A DNA stretch of 34,845 bases from an uncultured Clostridia bacterium (lineage in GTDB: Bacteria; Bacillota; Clostridia; Peptostreptococcales; Anaerovoracaceae). Location of the stretch: positions 1 through 34,845 of the forward strand of contig CALXBQ010000031.1 in assembly GCA_944386595.1 (NCBI GenBank), read 5' to 3'. Each line of letters begins with the position of its first letter. Within the stretch, counting starts at the first letter, position 1. Made by a program: the position numbers and the translations under genes. Of the stretch, positions 8,699 to 15,494 are shown in pieces. Under the pieces are notes generated by a model. It saw nothing but the letters and a program-made list of their open reading frames with translations. It had not been told where the DNA came from and searched no databases.

Positions 8699-9466
8699 AT
8701 GAAAATCAGGAAAGCGCTGAAAGTATTTGTTTTTATTATAGTTACCGCAGCGGTCATAGCGGGATTTGCGGCTATGATGGTAAATAATCACGTGGTTCAG
8801 GCCGCTAAAGAGTGTATACAGTATTCTTTCGACGGAATCGACGAGGATAACGACCATGAGCCAGACGGATACGCGGGAAGCTCCACGGAGGAGACTGAAA
8901 TTCCGGAGGACGTTTTAGCCGGGCTCAGAGATATGAACGCCGACTGCATTCTGGTCCTCGGCGCAGGGATAACAGACAGCGAAACGCCGTCGCCCATGCT
9001 TAAGGACAGGCTTGATGCGGGGATAAGGCTTTATGAGGAAGGTCTTGCGCCTAAGATTCTCCTGACTGGAGACAACGGAAGCCAGGGTCATAACGAGATT
9101 CACGTCATGCTGAGCTATGCCCTTGAGGCGGGAGTTCCGGCGGAGGACATATTCTGCGACCATGCGGGATTTTCCACTTATGAATCCATGGAGAGAGCCC
9201 GGGATATTTTCGAAGTGAAATCGGCCATAGTGGTGAGCCAGACTTACCACGAGTACAGAGCCCTCTATATAGGAGAAAAGCTGGGCCTTGACCTTGCCGG
9301 TGTGGCTGCGGATCAGGAAAAGTATGCCGGTCAGGCCTACAGGGAGCTTCGTGAGGTTGCGGCAAGAAACAAGGATTTCCTGATGATGCTCTTTGACATG
9401 GGCTCTGCCGTAGGCGGCGAAAAGATACCTATAACGGGAAGCGGAGAAATTTCTCACGGTGAGTGA
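8699..9466 (+). CDS. SanA/YdcF-type (DUF218) membrane-anchored protein
   Basis: 255 residues. A single N-terminal hydrophobic anchor (about 8-30) is followed by an acidic linker (about 45-70) and a DUF218 domain. Its signatures are CILVLGAGI (83-91), SPMLKDRLDAGIRLYEEG, LLTGDNG (121-127) and GFSTYESMERARDIF. DUF218 proteins such as SanA, ElyC and YdcF are tied to envelope integrity and vancomycin exclusion in enteric bacteria; the biochemical role is not settled. The domain should lie outside the membrane. It precedes the hydrogenase gene by 38 bases, but a functional link is unproven. Confidence 0.82.
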   Translation: MKIRKALKVFVFIIVTAAVIAGFAAMMVNNHVVQAAKECIQYSFDGIDEDNDHEPDGYAGSSTEETEIPEDVLAGLRDMNADCILVLGAGITDSETPSPMLKDRLDAGIRLYEEGLAPKILLTGDNGSQGHNEIHVMLSYALEAGVPAEDIFCDHAGFSTYESMERARDIFEVKSAIVVSQTYHEYRALYIGEKLGLDLAGVAADQEKYAGQAYRELREVAARNKDFLMMLFDMGSAVGGEKIPITGSGEISHGE

Positions 9467-9504
9467 GTTTGGATAGCGACAAAATATGCAGATAAGGAGG
9501 ATTT

Positions 9505-10944
9505 ATGAACAAACTATTTGAAAACAGAGTTCAGGAGATCAAGTACAGGGTGCTCAGAGAGGTTGCCATTCAGACGTGGAAGGGCAACGACGTGTTTGCG
9601 GAGTTCAACGAAGTTGCAAGCAAGGTAATCCTTGACAACGAACCGCCTGACAGATGCTGTATATATAAGGACCGCGCCATCGTTGCGGAGAGAATGAGAC
9701 TTGCCATCGGCGGAAGCAAGTCAAAGAAGAGCGTGGTTCAGGTAATTCCAATCGCCTGCGACGAATGTCCGGAGGCGGGCTACGTAGTAACGGACCTCTG
9801 CAGAGGCTGCCTTGCCCATAACTGCATCGCAAGCTGCAAGCTGGGAGCCATAACCATAGACAACAATCATCACGCCCACATAGATAAGAGCAAGTGTGTG
9901 GACTGCGGAAGGTGCGCCTCCGCATGTCAGTACAGCGCCATCCACAACTTCGCGAGACCTTGCGAAAAGGCGTGCAAGGTGGGAGCCATTTCCATGGCTC
10001 CGGGCGGCGAGGCTTCCATAGACGAAGAGAAGTGCATAAGCTGCGGCGCGTGCGTATATCACTGCCCGTTCGGCGCTACCGTTGATGTGTCCAGCATCGT
10101 GGACGTAATCAAACTGATAAAGGAAAGCGAAAAGGATCCGTCAAAGCCTGTAATCGCCATAGTTGCGCCGTCCATAGCCAGCCAGTTCCTCTATGCAAAT
10201 CTGGGACAGGTTATCACCGGAATCAGAAACCTGGGATTCAAGAGAGTGCTGGAGGTTGCGCTGGGAGCCGACATGGTAGCCCACAAGGAGTCTCAGGAGC
10301 TGGTTGAAAAGGGATTCCTTACGTCATCATGCTGCCCTGCCTTTGTAAAATACATTGAGACGGCGTTCCCTACCATGGTGGACAAGATTTCTCATAACCT
10401 TTCTCCGATGGCGGAGCTTGCTCGCTTTGTCAAAGAGAGCAACCCTGAGTATAAAATAGTATTTATCGGCCCTTGCATCGCCAAGAAGGCGGAGGTGAGA
10501 AAGCCTGAAATCGCACAGTACGTAGACTACGCAATAACCTTCGAGGAGCTGCAGGCGCTGTTTGACAGCAAGAACATCGTGCTCAGCGAGCTGGAGGAAA
10601 CCGAGTGGAATCAGGCTTCCTACTACGGAAGAATCTTCGCCAGAGCCGGCGGACTTACCGAGGCCGTAAAGCAGGCCCTCAAGGAGCAGGGAGTTACGGA
10701 TTTCGAGCTGAACCCTATCGCATGCGACGGAATCGAGCAGTGCAAGACCGCCCTCATGCGCGCGAGCAAAGGCGTTCTCCCTAACAACTTCATCGAGGGA
10801 ATGGCCTGTGTCGGCGGCTGCGTAGGCGGAAGCGGAAATATGATTAAGTACGTGGAAGCTCCGAAGCAGATGAAGCAGAGAATCGAAACCGCCACCGAGA
10901 CGGAGATCCTCTCCAACATCAAGAAGCAGATAAATATAATATAA
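9505..10944 (+). CDS. Group B type [FeFe] hydrogenase
   Basis: 479 residues with AAGGAGG before the ATG. Cys-rich motifs near 85-111 (CDECP and CRGCLAHNCIASC) and two ferredoxin-type clusters (CVDCGRCASAC at 131-141 with CEKAC, and CISCGACVYHCPFG at 177-190) lead to the H-cluster domain. The three H-cluster loops are visible: TSSCCPAF (273-280), GPCIAKKAE (322-330) and EGMACVGGCVGG (431-442). They supply the four cluster cysteines and the proton-transfer Cys276. Phe replaces the Trp usual after the CCP motif in group A enzymes, hence the group B call. The likely role is ferredoxin-linked H2 evolution in the cytoplasm. No HydB/HydC partners are adjacent. Confidence 0.88.
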   Translation: MNKLFENRVQEIKYRVLREVAIQTWKGNDVFAEFNEVASKVILDNEPPDRCCIYKDRAIVAERMRLAIGGSKSKKSVVQVIPIACDECPEAGYVVTDLCRGCLAHNCIASCKLGAITIDNNHHAHIDKSKCVDCGRCASACQYSAIHNFARPCEKACKVGAISMAPGGEASIDEEKCISCGACVYHCPFGATVDVSSIVDVIKLIKESEKDPSKPVIAIVAPSIASQFLYANLGQVITGIRNLGFKRVLEVALGADMVAHKESQELVEKGFLTSSCCPAFVKYIETAFPTMVDKISHNLSPMAELARFVKESNPEYKIVFIGPCIAKKAEVRKPEIAQYVDYAITFEELQALFDSKNIVLSELEETEWNQASYYGRIFARAGGLTEAVKQALKEQGVTDFELNPIACDGIEQCKTALMRASKGVLPNNFIEGMACVGGCVGGSGNMIKYVEAPKQMKQRIETATETEILSNIKKQINII

Positions 10945-10974
10945 CTGATACAGAGCAGATTTTATGATTTTATG

Positions 10975-11024
10975 AAGTGTTCGATGTGAAGCAGGTTTTC
11001 AGCCGGCCGCATCGAACACTTTTT
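10975..11024 (+). terminator. Terminator after the hydrogenase gene (first array hairpin)
   Basis: A 12-base stem, AAGTGTTCGATG (10975-10986) and CATCGAACACTT (11010-11021), followed by T's to 11024. The 23-base loop is long for a classical terminator, so this may be a repeat element doing double duty. Confidence 0.6.
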
Positions 11025-11193
11025 CGATGTCAAAGCAGTTTTTCGGAAGAAACATCGAACATTTGCGCGTTTGAATGCAGTTTTTCGTCGGATTTTGTTC
11101 GATGTCTGCGGCGTTTTAAGGCTTTAAGGTCGAAAAAACGTTCCGTCTGAAAGCCGTAATCTGCGCATGACATCGAACGAGGGCATATTAGCC

Positions 11194-11222
11194 TTGCACC
11201 ACACAGCTCATTCAGCTATAAT
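11194..11222 (+). promoter_or_regulatory. Sigma-A promoter of the lipoprotein gene
   Basis: TTGCAC (11194-11199) and TATAAT (11217-11222) with a 17-base spacer. The predicted leader of about 60 bases ends at an AGGAG (11276-11280). Confidence 0.75.
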
Positions 11223-11287
11223 GTAGCCATCACATAAGGCGAAGAAGAGAAGAGGGAATATAAACGAAAGCGAACAGGAGATTTTTC

Positions 11288-11770
11288 ATAAAGACTGCGA
11301 GCCTGGCGCTGGCGCTGTCCATTGGGATTATGACAGGATGCAGCTCCTCCGGTTCGGGTGACAGCGGTTTCCCGACGGACGAAGTCGGTTACCCGGACAA
11401 AGACGCGGTAATGATAAATGGAGAGGTCTACGAAACAGGCTTCGGAGATGAAGGGGAAGACTCCGGGTACGAGATGAATATGCAGGTTAAGGCAGCTGAT
11501 GACGGCAGCGTAACCGTGGTTCTGCCTCAGATTATTCCTACGCACACGTGGGATATGGAAGAGAAAGAAGATGTGATTCTCAAAAGCTTTGAAACGACTA
11601 AAACGGAAGTGACAGAACCGGTTGATGGTCCGTCAGACACCTTACAGAGCTTTACGTTTATCGCGGATTCCGGCAGCACGGTTTTATTCAAGTGGGTAAA
11701 CGTAAATGAAGCCGGAAAGGCATTTTCGGAAAAGATTGCGGACAGGGAAATCAGAATGACGGTTTCGTAG
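11288..11770 (+). CDS. Small lipoprotein with an apparent ATA start
   Basis: About 160 residues if translation starts at ATA 11288, eight bases after AGGAG (11276-11280). The peptide from there is a complete lipoprotein signal: I-K-T, a hydrophobic Ala/Leu run, then IMTGC with Ser/Gly after the lipidated Cys. The first ATG (11330) lies only three residues before that Cys and would remove the signal peptide. No ATG, GTG or TTG exists in this frame between the upstream stop at 11261 and 11330. The mature part is acidic, with Asp/Glu-rich stretches and a C-terminal half reading TFIADSGSTVLFKWVNVNEA; I do not recognise a family. A good promoter is present. It is either expressed from a non-standard start or a recent start-codon loss. 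Confidence 0.6.
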   Translation: MKTASLALALSIGIMTGCSSSGSGDSGFPTDEVGYPDKDAVMINGEVYETGFGDEGEDSGYEMNMQVKAADDGSVTVVLPQIIPTHTWDMEEKEDVILKSFETTKTEVTEPVDGPSDTLQSFTFIADSGSTVLFKWVNVNEAGKAFSEKIADREIRMTVS

Positions 11771-12116
11771 AGGCGGCGTTTATATTTCCGCTGCAAATGC
11801 AGTTGGTAAAAGTTTGCTAACGAACCCGGCAGTTAAACCTTTTCTGAGCAAAACCGCAATTCGGTAGAATGAAATTCTATCATTTACAGTGTTATCGTGC
11901 TTATGGTTTACTTTTCAGGTTCTCCACATTCCGGATAAGCTTTAATTTCTATATTTTTTTCTATCAAATCGAGAAAACCCCGACAGAAGGTAGAAAAATC
12001 TTCAACTGAAATCAGATATATCATAAAAATGTTTGAACCGCTCGCGGCGGGCGCTATTAAATTTTAAGAGAATTTTGGAAAAGCGTGGATCGAGATTCAG
12101 AAAAGGAGTAAGGTTT
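11771..12116. other. Gene-poor stretch with a possible gene remnant
   Basis: No convincing gene or strong promoter. Small dyads are present, such as TAGAAT/ATTCTA at 11865-11879. The only coding-like signal is on the minus strand at 11908-12024, listed separately. The stretch is more AT-rich than the flanking core genes. Confidence 0.5.
11908..12024 (-). pseudogene. Possible 3' remnant of an unknown gene
   Basis: A 38-codon minus-strand frame starting at ATG 12024 and ending in TAA. The product contains SVEDFSTFCRGFLDLIEKN and ends in PECGEPEK. It reads like a natural protein end but has no ribosome binding site. I cannot assign a family, and it could be chance. Confidence 0.2.
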
Positions 12117-12458
12117 ATGCGAAACGAAAAATATAAGAGAAATTCTATCATCATACTCATCGGAATGGCGGTAATCTTCGCAGCGGCATATGTAGTGCTT
12201 AAAGCTTCGATTATACGGAGTATTGCTTATGCTTTGATTATAATAGCCTTTTTACGATTGGTGTACTACGTAAAGATTTTTGCCTGTATGAATGAAGATG
12301 AGCTCGTCAGGTATTTCGTAAGATTTAAGCACATGATGATTTTGTCCCCGCTGCTGTACGGATTCATGGCATATAGTTTTTCGAACAGTATTGGAATCGC
12401 CGTCGTGGCCGTATTGATAGACGGCGGAATAGAAATATGTTCTTTAAAAAGGCGATAA
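12117..12458 (+). CDS. Small multi-pass membrane protein, unknown family
   Basis: 113 residues from ATG 12117, chosen over an in-frame ATG at 12033 because AAGGAG (12103-12108) is correctly spaced. After a basic N-terminus (MRNEKYKRN) there are about three or four hydrophobic segments: IIILIGMAVIFAAAYVVL, SIAYALIIIAFLRLVYYV, MMILSPLLYGFMAY and IGIAVVAVLIDGG. Positive charges favour a cytoplasmic N-terminus and C-terminus (SLKRR). I recognise no catalytic motif. It is convergent with the secreted-protein gene and separated from it by a shared terminator. Confidence 0.6.
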   Translation: MRNEKYKRNSIIILIGMAVIFAAAYVVLKASIIRSIAYALIIIAFLRLVYYVKIFACMNEDELVRYFVRFKHMMILSPLLYGFMAYSFSNSIGIAVVAVLIDGGIEICSLKRR

Positions 12459-12474
12459 TAGTGAAATTGAACGT

Positions 12475-12516
12475 AAAAAGAGCAGGTACCAGAAATTACT
12501 GACTGATTACCTGCTC
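12475..12516. terminator. Bidirectional terminator, mainly for the minus-strand secreted-protein gene
   Basis: A 9-base stem, GAGCAGGTA (12480-12488) and TACCTGCTC (12508-12516). On the minus strand the stem is followed by five T's (AAAAA at 12475-12479 on the plus strand). Confidence 0.65.
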
Positions 12517-12528
12517 GTTTGGTTGTCG

Positions 12529-13020
12529 CTAAATAGCCGTGATGGTTCCGGTCTTGGAGCACTTCATACCGATAGTAACGGTCTTGGAAGCTGTGCCTCT
12601 ATATTCGAACCTGGCGGTGCCTTTTACCGTAGCACCGGATTTGGTAGTAGAACGGGATACGCATTTCCAGCCGCTGATGTAGACGTTATAGCTGGAGGAA
12701 CTGGACTTGGCAACGACTCTGGTTCCATCGTACTGAAAGGTACCTTTAACGGTGAAATCCCAGGCTTTCTTGTCGCCACTGTCATAATATGTATAAGTTC
12801 GCTGGGAAGTCTTTAATTTAGCAGTTGCCATAGGCTGAATGTAACCTTCATCACCATATACGGTAGTCTCGATGGTTGCATATGAACCGTCGGAATAATA
12901 AACAGTTTCCTTCGTTATATCAGGTGCCATGCCCGGTGATTCCGCTGCGTTGACTGAGATGGCAGATGTGAACAGCATCACCATGATAAGACTTAATGCG
13001 ATTGTCGTTTTTCTTTTCAT
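12529..13020 (-). CDS. Secreted beta-rich protein of the PadR/HAAS module
   Basis: 163 residues from ATG 13020, preceded on its strand by GGAGA; a longer frame from 13056 has no ribosome site. A Sec signal peptide (MKRKTTIALSLIMVMLFTSA, cleavage near VNAAES) precedes a Ser/Thr/Gly-rich mature domain. That domain has regular Tyr/aromatic spacing (TYTYYDSGDKKAWDFTVKGTF) and two cysteines (WKC and GMKC) that may form a disulfide. The pattern resembles a widespread Clostridia family of small secreted proteins without known function. It is the last gene of the three-gene unit padR - HAAS-like - secreted protein. Confidence 0.7.
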   Translation of the reverse strand: MKRKTTIALSLIMVMLFTSAISVNAAESPGMAPDITKETVYYSDGSYATIETTVYGDEGYIQPMATAKLKTSQRTYTYYDSGDKKAWDFTVKGTFQYDGTRVVAKSSSSSYNVYISGWKCVSRSTTKSGATVKGTARFEYRGTASKTVTIGMKCSKTGTITAI

Positions 13021-13036
13021 AAATAATCTCCTTCCA

Positions 13037-13435
13037 TCACCATACAGGATTCTCAACTTCTTCTTCCGGATAGATTACAATCACATCCGTTGCTTTTGCC
13101 TGCGTAGACTGGCTCAGCACATCCCTGTAAAAGGCAATCACCGCTATCAGGACGACTACCAGAACAACTGCTATGATGGCAATGAGCCGTCTGCTGTTCC
13201 TGAGTTTTTTGATTCTGCCGGAATTGGATACATTCTTTGACTCCAGAAATTCATTAGCAATTTCTTCAGGTGTACCAAACTCTTCTTCAAGGTCTTCAGT
13301 GGTGCAGCCCGGATGCTCGTCGCAGTAATCGTCGAGGTATTCGCGCATAGATGATAGAAACTCGTCAGCAGAGTATATGGAGGAAATTTCTTTTTTAATC
13401 ATTTTAATATAATTGTCGACAACTTCATGATTCAT
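13037..13435 (-). CDS. HAAS/DUF6120-like membrane protein, copy 1
   Basis: 132 residues. An N-terminal helical domain (about 1-65, with SADEFLSSMREYLDDYCDEH and EEFGTPEEIANEFL) resembles the HAAS/DUF1700 domains usually found beside PadR regulators. A basic stretch (RIKKLRNSRR) and one membrane helix (about 84-103) follow, then a short outer tail ending EEEVENPVW. Its start codon overlaps the padR stop (ATGA), indicating translational coupling. The role is probably signalling or regulation at the membrane; no enzyme motif is visible. The helix and adjacent tail are the same as in copy 2 at 15495-15896, while both ends have diverged. Confidence 0.75.
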   Translation of the reverse strand: MNHEVVDNYIKMIKKEISSIYSADEFLSSMREYLDDYCDEHPGCTTEDLEEEFGTPEEIANEFLESKNVSNSGRIKKLRNSRRLIAIIAVVLVVVLIAVIAFYRDVLSQSTQAKATDVIVIYPEEEVENPVW

Positions 13436-13800
13436 GAATCACGTTCCTCCTTTGAATATGCAATATCATACACTACATCCGTAAGGTCTTTATACAGTCC
13501 TTTAAGCTGGCTTAAATATGACAGCCCCGAATCGGTAATCATGTAATATACCCTCATTCTGTTTGAAACGGATTCTTTTCTGCTTTCGGTAACGAAGCCG
13601 TATGCCTCAAGCTTGGAAATAGACGTATAAAGGAGGGGAGCTTTGTACTTTCCGCCGCTTCGTTCAAGTATAGTCTGAGCGATTTCATACGCATACATTT
13701 CCTCGTCAGACAGGATGGACAGTATCAAAAGCTGTAAAGTGGCTTTCTTGAACTGTGCATCAAAATTATTCAAAGGATTTCTTTTATTGGATTCTTTCAT
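13432..13800 (-). CDS. PadR family transcriptional regulator, copy 1
   Basis: 122 residues from ATG 13800. The winged-helix core is typical of PadR: FKKATLQLLILSILSDEEMYAYEIAQTI, then GKYKAPLLYTSISKLEAYGF, then RMRVYYMITDSGLSYL. A C-terminal helix for dimerisation follows. PadR proteins are usually repressors whose release responds to envelope stress or small molecules. It heads the operon padR - HAAS-like - secreted protein. Its promoter (13823-13851) lies back-to-back with the promoter of the plus-strand secreted-protein gene, so it probably controls both. Copy 2 is at 15898-16260. Confidence 0.88.
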   Translation of the reverse strand: MKESNKRNPLNNFDAQFKKATLQLLILSILSDEEMYAYEIAQTILERSGGKYKAPLLYTSISKLEAYGFVTESRKESVSNRMRVYYMITDSGLSYLSQLKGLYKDLTDVVYDIAYSKEERDS

Positions 13801-13822
13801 AAAACCAACCCTTTCCACTGAT

Positions 13823-13851
13823 AATTTACCACAAGATTTCAGAAAAATCAA
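13823..13851 (-). promoter_or_regulatory. Promoter of PadR copy 1
   Basis: On the minus strand TTGATT (13846-13851), a 17-base spacer and TAAATT (13823-13828) with TG one base before it. The same arrangement recurs ahead of PadR copy 2, which supports its being functional. Confidence 0.6.
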
Positions 13852-13900
13852 CAGCATATATAAATTGAGAAATTATAAAGAAGAAATGCTATATATTTTA

Positions 13901-13929
13901 TTGACATATATAAAAAGATGTGATATTTT
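13901..13929 (+). promoter_or_regulatory. Divergent promoter for the plus-strand secreted protein
   Basis: TTGACA (13901-13906), a 17-base spacer and TATTTT (13924-13929). The -35 lies in TATATA-rich, nearly symmetrical sequence where a PadR dimer could bind. A diverged copy is at 16359-16387. Confidence 0.6.
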
Positions 13930-14052
13930 AGATATAAGGGGATTAACAGAAATTTTATGCAGAGCGCTAAAGGGGTGAGACTGATGGGAATAGAGTAAGT
14001 CACTTTTAATCAACGGAATATCACAGATTAAAATACTAAAGGGGAGGAAAAT

Positions 14053-14655
14053 ATGAAACATAAGTTAATATCATGTCTTTTAGTAACGACTATGATCATG
14101 ACATCTGTTTCAGTAGCTTTTGCTATGGAGCACAATCAAGATAAAGATTCAAACAAAGACGCATCGATGAATGCCGTAACTAGTGTTATGCCAGTAATTG
14201 CTCCTGATGGTGGTGGAGACAGTAATGGTATTGTTCTTTATGGAAATGAGAGATACAAGAACAGAATTGAAATGAGATATGGTTCTTGGGGTGCAACAAA
14301 AACTTTAACAGTGACAAAAGAATCTGCCAAGTTTGTTAGCAAGTACCGAGAGATGCTGTTTTCAACTATAACTGGCGTGGTGGGCTCCTTTGTGGGTATA
14401 AATCCAACCAGTTTGGGTAAAATTGTAGCAGGAGCTACATTGGGAGGAATCGCTGGTATAATTGCAGACGAATGCATAGAAAAATTTTATACTACTCTAA
14501 CAGATGCTGCGGGAAAATATAAAATTAGAATGAGAACAGCTCGGCGTGTCAGTGTTAACATACTGTCTGGGAGAATTGCTACCCTTGAGAGTGGGTATCA
14601 AATTGAAATTACAGGGCCAAACGGAAAAAAGGTATCGAAAACGTTTATGAAGTAA
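14053..14655 (+). CDS. Secreted protein with a glycine-rich hydrophobic segment
   Basis: 200 residues with GGGGAGG before the ATG. A signal peptide (MKHKLISCLLVTTMIMTSVS, cleavage near AFA at 22-24) is followed by a polar Asp/Asn-rich stretch and a Gly-rich turn (about 50-63). A hydrophobic, glycine-spaced segment at about 103-138 includes GVVGSFVG and GATLGGIAGIIAD. The rest is basic. The glycine spacing is like a glycine zipper, so membrane insertion is possible; I recognise no family. Codon use is more AT-rich than in core genes, suggesting recent acquisition. It is transcribed from the promoter at 13901, divergent from PadR copy 1. Alternatives are a bacteriocin-like or surface protein. 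Confidence 0.7.
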   Translation: MKHKLISCLLVTTMIMTSVSVAFAMEHNQDKDSNKDASMNAVTSVMPVIAPDGGGDSNGIVLYGNERYKNRIEMRYGSWGATKTLTVTKESAKFVSKYREMLFSTITGVVGSFVGINPTSLGKIVAGATLGGIAGIIADECIEKFYTTLTDAAGKYKIRMRTARRVSVNILSGRIATLESGYQIEITGPNGKKVSKTFMK

Positions 14656-14682
14656 AAAATCAAGATTGGTTGTGGTGATAAC

Positions 14683-15030
14683 ATGAAATACAGCGGCGCC
14701 ATGCGGATATGCGTGGGAACGGATGTGGCCATAGTGACTGCGCTCATCTGCATAGAAGCCTTTAATATAGGCGGAAAAACCAGAGCGGCTCTATGCATAG
14801 GAGCAATAGTATCCTACATACTGTCCCAGCGGATGGCAAGCAGGAGATATGAGAGATGCGGCGTGCAGAGCGAAAATGTAAGCGGATTTTTCTGGAAATT
14901 CATGGTCGCATTTCTGACCATGCTTATCGTGCTGGGCAGGGATATAACTGTAATTATACTGTCAATACTCATGAGCGCCTTCGATGTTTACGAATACATT
15001 AAGGCAAGGCGCATAGATAAAGGCTTATGA
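14683..15030 (+). CDS. Small membrane protein, unknown family
   Basis: 115 residues, 27 bases after the secreted-protein gene and probably on the same transcript. The ribosome site (GGTTGTGGTGATAAC) is weak. About four hydrophobic segments are visible: ICVGTDVAIVTALICIEAF, AALCIGAIVSYILS, FMVAFLTMLIVLG and ITVIILSILMSAFDVYEYI. Basic stretches (RMASRRYER and IKARRIDKG) lie between and after them. No motif points to a function. Given the neighbour, an immunity or partner role is conceivable but is only inference. Confidence 0.6.
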   Translation: MKYSGAMRICVGTDVAIVTALICIEAFNIGGKTRAALCIGAIVSYILSQRMASRRYERCGVQSENVSGFFWKFMVAFLTMLIVLGRDITVIILSILMSAFDVYEYIKARRIDKGL

Positions 15031-15357
15031 TTCAAAGGGAGTAATGAACATAAAGTGAAGGGCGAGGCGCAGATTCATGCTTCGCCCTATCAGTATGCCT
15101 GTAAAGACAAGGTGCAGATTTACGGATTATCGTAAAAGTGTGGATTCTATGATTTTAACGATAGCTGTTTCATCACAAAATCTGAAAAACGGGGAATCTT
15201 ACGATGGGCTTATCCGCTGCATGGCGCTGAAATGGCGGAGCTGTTATCGTCAAACCGGTGATATTCGGGATTTTTGCGATGAAATGGTTATCGCAGTTTT
15301 TCGCAAATCAAAGGATTTACGAAAATAAAGGAGCATGACCGCATGATGGAAAGCGGA
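15031..15357. repeat. Gene-poor stretch with a degenerate TTATCGT repeat array
   Basis: GGGCGAGGC (15060-15068) pairs with GCTTCGCCC (15079-15087), perhaps a weak terminator after the membrane-protein gene. Further on, TTATCGT-like heptamers recur: forward at 15127, inverted at 15158 and 15201, forward at 15244 and 15288 (last base C). The last three intervals are 43-44 bases. GCAGTTTTTCG at 15293-15303 and its reverse-complement-like CTGAAAAACGGGG near 15183 echo the array after the hydrogenase. An 83-codon frame at 15077-15328 crosses this array and is probably not a gene. Confidence 0.45.
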
Positions 15358-15483
15358 TTAAGTTACAGTCTCGTTAGTTTTATTTGATTCTGAATCGTAC
15401 ATTTCAACAGCACTTACCGGGAAACCGGAGGAAATTATCAGTAACGCTATTAATGCCAGACTTGTTTTGATTTTATGTTTCAT
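15358..15483 (-). CDS. 41-residue secreted peptide, end of PadR/HAAS module copy 2
   Basis: Starts at ATG 15483 with GGGAGG six bases upstream. The product is almost all signal peptide: MKHKIKTSLALIALLIISSG, then FPVSAVEMYDSES, ending NKTNETVT. Only about 15 residues would remain after cleavage near SAV. Its position matches that of the 163-residue secreted protein in module copy 1. It is either a truncated remnant cut by the neighbouring repeat array or a true short secreted peptide. The signal peptide begins MKHK, as does that of the protein at 14053-14655. Confidence 0.5.
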   Translation of the reverse strand: MKHKIKTSLALIALLIISSGFPVSAVEMYDSESNKTNETVT

Positions 15484-15494
15484 ACAATCCTCCC

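Larger units (their letters stand above)
10945..11287. repeat. Gene-free stretch with a three-pair inverted-repeat array
   Basis: The heptamer TTCGATG occurs three times forward (from 10980, 11023 and 11098) and three times inverted (ending at 11016, 11059 and 11177). The pairs form hairpins: 10975-10986 with 11010-11021 (12 bases, then a T run), 11023-11030 with 11052-11059, and 11097-11106 with 11169-11178. The loops of the first two pairs and the stretch before the third share a core, GCAG.TTTTC.. with CGG nearby. The first hairpin probably also terminates the hydrogenase transcript. A promoter for the next gene follows at 11194-11222. No open frame here looks real. Confidence 0.8.

Noticed and set aside
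10975-11178. CRISPR-like array
   Set aside because: Repeats alternate in orientation, spacing is irregular and no cas genes are present.
12033-12116. N-terminal extension of the small membrane protein
   Set aside because: ATG 12033 has no ribosome site, whereas ATG 12117 has AAGGAG at correct distance.
13887-13978. Short frame reading MLYILLTYIK, with a similar one at 16344 (MTYIILTYIKK)
   Set aside because: The resemblance is explained by the duplicated promoter region that these frames cross; neither has a proper ribosome site.
15077-15328. 83-codon plus-strand frame
   Set aside because: It runs through the TTATCGT repeat array, lacks a ribosome site and has implausible composition.
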